Part shown: one piece after another, positions 59,683-64,000 of the stretch
Position numbering within the stretch: position 1 is the first letter of the stretch
Layout: each line of letters starts with the position of its first letter
NCBI GenBank assembly: GCA_035696365.1
Contig: DASRQS010000062.1
Location: 81,399-145,398, forward strand
Direction: 5' to 3'
DNA: 64,000 nucleotides
From: JALYLC01 sp035696365
GTDB taxonomy: Bacteria; Actinomycetota; Thermoleophilia; Gaiellales; JALYLC01
Program-made: the position numbers and the translations under genes
Notes under the pieces: generated by a model
Seen by the model: the letters and a program-made list of their open reading frames with translations, nothing else
What the model was told of the DNA's origin: nothing
Database searches by the model: none

Positions 59683-59775
59683 GAGCTGCGAATCGTGTCG
59701 CCGCCTGACGCGCTTGCCGGCCTGCGCGAAGCTATCCTCTCGCCGACGCGCGGGGCCCCGAAAGCCCAGCTCAAC

Positions 59776-60597
59776 ATGACGGACCGGACCCCCAAGCCCG
59801 AGCGCGAAGCCGACGACGTTCTCGACGCGCTGCTCGTCCTGCCCCCGCAGGAGTTCACGGCGGCACGCAATGCAGCCGCAAAGCAGCTGACCGCCGACGG
59901 GCGCCGTGAGGCCGCAGCCGAGATCAAGAGCCTGCCGCGACCGCCCGTCTCCGTCTGGCTGCTCAATCTGCTCGCGCGCGAGCAGGCCTCCGTGGTGGCG
60001 AGCTTCCTCGATGCCGCCGACGCCCTGCGAGGCGCGTACGCGAGCGCCGGGGACATCCGCGCTGCGACCGGCCCGGAGCGTGAAGCCGAGGCGCGCGTCG
60101 TCGCGGCTGCCACCGAGCTCGCCCGTGCGCGCGGCACGGGCATGACCGAGACCGTCTCACGTGGCCTTCGCCAGACGTTGAGCGCGGCCGCCGCCGATGC
60201 CGGCGTCGCCGCGACACTGCGCGACGGGCGACTGCTCGGCGAGCCGGACGCACCATCGATCGATCGGCTGCTCGGATCGATCCCGCAAGCGCCCGCAGCA
60301 AAGGCCAAGACAAAGGCCAAAGCGACCGAGCCCAAGCCGAAGAAGACGAAGAGCCGCGATCTCGAGGCCGACCGCGTGGCCCTCCAGGAGCGCGTGGCCG
60401 GCGCCGAATCGGAGGCGACGGCAGCGCGGGTCGGAGCGCGCGCAGCGGCGGACGCCTGGGCGGCCGCGCAGGAGGCATGGGAGCGGGCGCAGAAGGATGC
60501 CGAGGGCGCACAGCGGCGCAGTGACGCAGCGGAGAAGCGCCTTGCGGAGCTCCAGAGACGGCTTACAGAGCTCGAGAGCACCCCACCGCCGCTCTGA
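59776..60597 (+). CDS. Uncharacterised actinobacterial coiled-coil protein
   Basis: About 273 residues. The first third (LVLPPQEFTAARNAAAKQLT, EIKSLPRPPVSVWLLNLLAR) fits a recurrent actinobacterial hypothetical family with a DAL-LPPEEFTAARN start. The middle contains a Lys/Ala-rich stretch (AKAKTKAKATEPKPKKTKSR), and the C-terminal 90 residues are a long Ala/Glu/Arg coiled coil (ERAQKDAEGAQRRSDAAEKR). ATG at 59776 chosen to begin the family N-terminus; a GTG at 59695 adds 27 codons. Likely a structural or DNA-associated protein; unknown. Confidence 0.75.
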   Translation: MTDRTPKPEREADDVLDALLVLPPQEFTAARNAAAKQLTADGRREAAAEIKSLPRPPVSVWLLNLLAREQASVVASFLDAADALRGAYASAGDIRAATGPEREAEARVVAAATELARARGTGMTETVSRGLRQTLSAAAADAGVAATLRDGRLLGEPDAPSIDRLLGSIPQAPAAKAKTKAKATEPKPKKTKSRDLEADRVALQERVAGAESEATAARVGARAAADAWAAAQEAWERAQKDAEGAQRRSDAAEKRLAELQRRLTELESTPPPL

Positions 60598-60656
60598 CGC
60601 TTGCGCGGCCGAGTCGTTCAGGCGCCGGTCAGGGGCCGACCAGGAGGCTTGTCGCC

Positions 60657-62801
60657 ATGCAGGACGCCCCGACGGGACGGGCAGGCATGAGCTTGGCCGA
60701 TCGACATGCCCGCCGTGCGCGGGCCCGCCGCAGGAGAAGGCTGCGGCGCGGTTTCTGGGCAGCAGCCCTACTCGTCCTGTGCTCGGCCACGGTGCTGGCG
60801 CTCCTCGCCTGGAACGGAGCCGGATCGCGCCCGGGCTCCCTCCCCCTCTCCGCCGCTCCCGCCGCGGTGACGGCTGCTGCGCACGGTGGACGCGCGAACG
60901 CCGCGCTCGCGCGCGCGAGACCAAGCGGCGGAACACGGCTCGCGGAACAGACGCTCGGACGGCTTCCGGCTCCCCTCGAGGATCCAGGCGCCTCGCGCGT
61001 CGGCTCGCGCCTGGTCCTCGCCGGCGGGCTCACCGCACAGGACACGTCGTCGAGCGAGATCGTGGGAGTGACCGGGGCCAGAGGGCTGTCGCTCGGCCGG
61101 CTGCCCGCCGCCCAGCACGATGCCCCCGCGGTCGCGCTCGCGGGCTCGGCGTACGTGTTCGGCGGCGGCGACGGTGTCCACCAGCTCGACCACATCCTGA
61201 GAATCGACCCGCGGTCGGGCACGGTGGCGACGGTCGGCAGGCTGCCGGCGGCGAGCAGCGATGCGAGCGCAGCCGAGGTCGGACCGGCGGCGTACATCGT
61301 GGGCGGCTACACCGGCACTCATTGGCTGGACACGATCGTCAGGTTCCAGCCCGGCCACCGAGTACGCATCGTGGCCCACCTGCCTCTCGGCGTTCGCTAT
61401 GCAGCGGTGGCCGCCAGCGGGAAGGCCATCGTGATCGCCGGCGGCACGCTCCCGGACAACACGGCCTCGCGCGCGGTCTACCGCTACGACACCGTCAGCG
61501 GTCGTGTGAAGCGGATCGCCACGCTCCCGCGCGTGACGACCCACGCCTCCGCCGCAACGCTGGGAGGCACCGTGTACGTCATCGGCGGCCGCGGAGCCGC
61601 GCTCGGCTCCGTCACGGCGGCCATCATCGCGATCAACCCCCGTACCGGGCGGCTCACGAACGGCGGGCGACTCGGGGTCGCGCGCAGCGATCTGGCGGCC
61701 GTGACCGTGGGCGACACGATCGTCGTCGCGGGGGGCGGAACGGCGCATGGCGTCACCGACGCGATCACCGCGCTCGCTCCGCACACCGCGGAAAGCAGCG
61801 GCGGCTCCTCCGCGAACGTCTACGCAGCCGATCGCGCGAACGGCCTCACGGGAGCTGCGAGGAGCGCACGCGCGCTCGTCTACGTCCCCAACAGCCAGTC
61901 GAACACGCTCGACGTGATCGATCAGCACACGATGAAGGTCATCGCGCACTACAGCGTCGGGCAACTGCCCCAGCACGTCACTCCCTCGTGGGATCTCCGC
62001 ACCCTCTACGTCGACAACGACCTGTCCAACAGCCTCACCCCCATCAACCCCATGACCGGCCGGCCAACGGGCAGGCCGATCCCCGTCACCGACCCCTACA
62101 ACCTCTACTTCACGCCCAACGGGCGCTACGCGATCGTGGTCGCCGAGGCTCGCGCACGCCTCGATTTCCGGACCGCTCACGGCATGCGGCTGAAGCACTC
62201 GCTCGCCATGCCATGTCGTGGCGTCGACCACATGGACTTCAGCGCCGACGGCTCGACGCTGCTCGCCAGCTGCGAGTTCTCGAGTGAGATGGTCGCTGTG
62301 AACGTGGCCCGCCAGCGCGTGATCCGCGTCATCCACCTGCCGTCGAGCATGCCGCAGGACGTCAAGCTGTCGCCCGACGGGCGCACCTATTTCGTGGCCG
62401 ACATGGCGCGCGGCGGGATCTGGCTGATCGACGCCAGTACGCTTCGCGTCCGTTCGTTCAAGGCCACGGGAGCCGGCGCCCACGGCCTCTACCCGAGCCG
62501 GGACGCGCGTGACCTCTACATCACCAACCGCGGGGCCGGGACGGTCAGTGTCATGAGCTTCGCGACGCACCGCATCAGGGCCACCTGGCGGATCCCGAAC
62601 GGCACGCCCGACATGGGCGGAGTCTCGATCGACGGCCGCATCCTCTGGCTCTCCGGGCGCTACCGCTCCGAGGTCTACGCGATCGACACGCGCACGGGCC
62701 GCCTGCGGGCCCGCATCCGCGTCGGCAGCGGGCCGCACGGGCTCTGCGTCTGGCCCCAGCCAGGGCGCTACTCGCTCGGCCATACGGGCATTCTGCGCTG
62801 A
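60657..62801 (+). CDS. Membrane-anchored two-propeller protein (Kelch-like plus YVTN-type)
   Basis: A 714-residue protein. An Arg-rich cytoplasmic N-terminus (ADRHARRARARRRRRLRRGF) and one membrane helix (WAAALLVLCSATVLALLAW) put the rest outside. Residues about 95-385 are Kelch-like blades (SAYVFGGGDG, AAYIVGGYTG, TVYVIGGRGA, TIVVAGGGTA). Residues about 400-710 are a YVTN/YncE-type propeller (VYVPNSQSNTLDVIDQHTMK, TLYVDNDLSNSLTPINPMTG, IWLIDASTLRVRSFKATG). ATG with AGGAGG 9 bases upstream. Probably a surface-exposed binding or adhesion protein. No catalytic motif seen. Confidence 0.85.
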   Translation: MQDAPTGRAGMSLADRHARRARARRRRRLRRGFWAAALLVLCSATVLALLAWNGAGSRPGSLPLSAAPAAVTAAAHGGRANAALARARPSGGTRLAEQTLGRLPAPLEDPGASRVGSRLVLAGGLTAQDTSSSEIVGVTGARGLSLGRLPAAQHDAPAVALAGSAYVFGGGDGVHQLDHILRIDPRSGTVATVGRLPAASSDASAAEVGPAAYIVGGYTGTHWLDTIVRFQPGHRVRIVAHLPLGVRYAAVAASGKAIVIAGGTLPDNTASRAVYRYDTVSGRVKRIATLPRVTTHASAATLGGTVYVIGGRGAALGSVTAAIIAINPRTGRLTNGGRLGVARSDLAAVTVGDTIVVAGGGTAHGVTDAITALAPHTAESSGGSSANVYAADRANGLTGAARSARALVYVPNSQSNTLDVIDQHTMKVIAHYSVGQLPQHVTPSWDLRTLYVDNDLSNSLTPINPMTGRPTGRPIPVTDPYNLYFTPNGRYAIVVAEARARLDFRTAHGMRLKHSLAMPCRGVDHMDFSADGSTLLASCEFSSEMVAVNVARQRVIRVIHLPSSMPQDVKLSPDGRTYFVADMARGGIWLIDASTLRVRSFKATGAGAHGLYPSRDARDLYITNRGAGTVSVMSFATHRIRATWRIPNGTPDMGGVSIDGRILWLSGRYRSEVYAIDTRTGRLRARIRVGSGPHGLCVWPQPGRYSLGHTGILR

Positions 62802-62886
62802 CGGACCACCCCCACCGCGGCGCCCGACCGTCAGACCGCAGGCGATTCGAGACCTCCGAACGCCGCGCTGATTCTGTGCGAGCTGC
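62802..62886. other. Gap after the propeller gene
   Basis: No gene recognised in these 85 bases, and no strong terminator hairpin. Confidence 0.5.
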
Positions 62887-63090
62887 TTACTGGCCGCCGC
62901 TCGCGCCGTCCGACCGCGAAGCTCCGCCCCGGTCCACCCACATCCTGGCCAGCTGGCGCAGCTCTTCCTCGTCCCAGCCGCGAGCAGCCGCCTCGTGGAA
63001 CATGGCATGGAATTCGGTCGAGTCCATCTGCGGGACCTTCCGCTGGACCCACTGGCGGCTGAAGCGCTTCGGCACGTCGAAGATCGCCAT
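62887..63090 (-). CDS. Small uncharacterised protein
   Basis: A 67-residue frame starting MAIFDVPKRFSRQWVQRKVP with protein-like middle (FHAMFHEAAARGWDEEELRQ LARMW). No ribosome site is obvious and the C-terminus is Gly/Ser-rich. It could be real or a remnant; the flanking 63091-63353 region holds no gene I can support. Confidence 0.4.
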   Translation of the reverse strand: MAIFDVPKRFSRQWVQRKVPQMDSTEFHAMFHEAAARGWDEEELRQLARMWVDRGGASRSDGASGGQ

Positions 63091-63353
63091 GAGGACCTAC
63101 GGCCAGAGCGATTTCGCGCCAGCCTCGAACCCTGACAGGAACCTGAACAGGGCGAGGCTCCATAGCGCACTTGGTCTAGCGTGGCGTTGTCCCGCTCGGC
63201 CCTCGAGTCTCACGATCTCATTCCCCAGTGTCGAGCGGGACATCTCCCCTACGGACGCGCCCCCCGGCGTGGATGCGGCCTGCGCGCATCGACTACTCCC
63301 AGGAATCACCAATAGGCCGCAATTTGCGCTCAGCAAGCCCACAGGGGCCTGAG
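63091..63353. other. Gene-free gap before the broken RsbW-like gene
   Basis: No recognisable gene on either strand. Some open frames exist but have high-GC random composition. Confidence 0.4.
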
Positions 63354-63595
63354 CTAGCGGGCAAGGTCGAACTGCATCGCGACGCGCCTGCCGCCGTTCG
63401 GGCGCGCTGACGTTGTCGATCGATCCGCCAGTTGCTCGATCAGGCCCATGCCGAATCCGGGATCGTCGTGCTTGTTCGCCCTGCCGTCCCCGACGCCGCG
63501 CCCGTCGTCGGAGACCGTCAGGCGCAGCACACCCCTGTACCGGCAGGCGTCGAGTGTGTACGTGGCGCTGCCGGCGTCTTCGCCGTAGCCCGCGC
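63354..63595 (-). pseudogene. C-terminal half of an RsbW-like anti-sigma/HATPase gene
   Basis: The minus strand reads GYGEDAGSATYTLDACRYRG, then VLRLTVSDDGRGVGDG, GFGMGLIEQLADRST and GGRRVAMQFDLAR. These are the N-box-following strand, G1 box (DDGRGVG), G2-type GFGMGL and final strand of RsbW-like serine-kinase anti-sigma factors. The first half of the domain, including the N-box, is not on this strand but occurs on the plus strand directly adjacent (63565-63710). Confidence 0.75.
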
Positions 63596-63710
63596 CGCGA
63601 TCACGCGTTTCTGTGAGCACCTCGAGATCGACGACGAGCTCACCGAACGCGTCCGGCTCGCGGCCACCGAAGCCTGCACCAACTGCGTGTTGCACGCCAG
63701 TACCCGCAGC
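63565..63710 (+). pseudogene. N-terminal half of the same RsbW-like gene, inverted
   Basis: The plus strand reads VFAVARAAITRFCEHLEIDD, then ELTERVRLAATEACTNCVLHA, the first helix and ATP-binding N-box of RsbW-like proteins (pattern RLAxTEAxxNxVxHA). This half ends exactly where the C-terminal half on the other strand should continue. The arrangement fits an in-place inversion of about 115 bases of an originally minus-strand gene. Confidence 0.7.
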
Positions 63711-63920
63711 AAGTGGAGTCACGCGATAGGCCTCGCTGCGGTCTTCGCCGACGCTGGAACAACAGGCGCGCCAACGCCCTGCGCTGCGCTCACCCTAGTC
63801 GGCGTGGCGAGGGCCCGCCCACGCGTACTTGACAGACGGGCAGGACCCACGGGTCGGCGCACGACAGATTGCGCATGAGCGAAACTCGCGAGCACTATTG
63901 AGCATTCTGTTGCTAGCGTT

Positions 63921-64000
63921 ATGAAGAGAACGAGGCCCAAGCTGCCGGCCCTCACCTCGGCCCCAAACCTCCCGGCCGAATACCTGCGCTCCCTCGGGGC
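63921..64000 (+). CDS. Possible gene start cut by the right edge
   Basis: An ATG frame beginning MKRTRPKLPALTSAPNLPAE is open to the window end, after an AT-richer stretch. Too short to identify; no clear ribosome site. Confidence 0.3.
   Translation, partial: MKRTRPKLPALTSAPNLPAEYLRSLG

Noticed and set aside
60768..63170. An 800-codon minus-strand open frame
   Set aside because: Runs antisense through the propeller gene, which has clear blade repeats and a ribosome site; the antisense product is low-complexity.
63097..63342. 81-codon minus-strand frame
   Set aside because: No protein-like features; Ser/Ala/Arg-rich and lacks a ribosome site.
1..64000. tRNA, rRNA, insertion sequences and phage genes
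   Set aside because: Read through both strands for T-loop words, transposase and integrase motifs; none found. A covariance-model scan would be needed to exclude small RNAs.

Overview
This is high-GC DNA with dense, often translationally coupled genes (many GTGA/ATGA stop-start overlaps), many GTG starts and no tRNA, rRNA, insertion sequence or CRISPR. An F420-type luciferase-like oxidoreductase, a poxvirus-type topoisomerase IB, a DUF4332 protein, an ECF sigma factor with a SnoaL-like tail, and remnants of PAS-kinase, SpoIIE-phosphatase and RsbW-type genes all point to Actinomycetota. Class Thermoleophilia (Solirubrobacterales or Gaiellales type) is my best guess, by inference only.

Left part (1-16 kb). 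A heterotetrameric sarcosine oxidase operon in the order soxA-soxG-soxB is cut by the left edge. A decayed PAS/histidine-kinase gene follows. Then comes a minus-strand housekeeping operon: cation efflux pump, lipoate-ligase-like protein, AlkA-like glycosylase and an unknown protein. Further on are an acetyltransferase, a TPR protein, a solute-binding lipoprotein or secreted protein coupled to a stand-alone E2 acyltransferase domain, a DUF4332 protein, an acetamidase, a repeat-rich gap, an EamA exporter and a secreted HExxH protein.

Surface-glycan locus (16-32.3 kb). After an AT-richer gap lies a coupled operon: a LuxR-type regulator with a degenerate receiver, a GT2-GtrA-HprK-like fusion, a GT39-type membrane glycosyltransferase, a secreted phospholipase-C-type phosphoesterase with a tail anchor, a membrane-anchored unknown, and a membrane-anchored GH99-like protein. 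It converges on a two-gene unit encoding a TolB/DUF11/RTX protein and a GH99-like/Fn3/metallophosphoesterase fusion. A second secreted metallophosphoesterase and a small secreted protein follow. I infer a system that builds, anchors and trims a surface or exported glycan. It is the most novel part of the window.

Catabolic region (32.5-49.4 kb). It holds a BBE-type flavin oxidase, an LLM oxidoreductase, four SDRs, an XRE-cupin regulator, and a tightly coupled operon of sugar-type ABC importer (no ATPase), tandem alpha/beta hydrolase, metallo-beta-lactamase-fold hydrolase and enolase-superfamily dehydratase/racemase. Next to it are a second acetamidase, a D-threonine-aldolase-like enzyme, tatA and a CYTH protein. 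The substrate is unknown.

Right part (49.4-64 kb). Two copies of a perfect or near-perfect long palindrome precede a sigma factor that is divergent from a small ORF across another inverted repeat. Then come topoisomerase IB, a zinc alcohol dehydrogenase, an MFS exporter, an aldo/keto reductase, a VOC protein, a PadR regulator, a SpoIIE phosphatase remnant, YccF, a SHOCT protein, a phosphotransferase, a coiled-coil protein and a large membrane-anchored beta-propeller protein. An RsbW-like gene near the right edge has its two halves on opposite strands, which suggests a local inversion.
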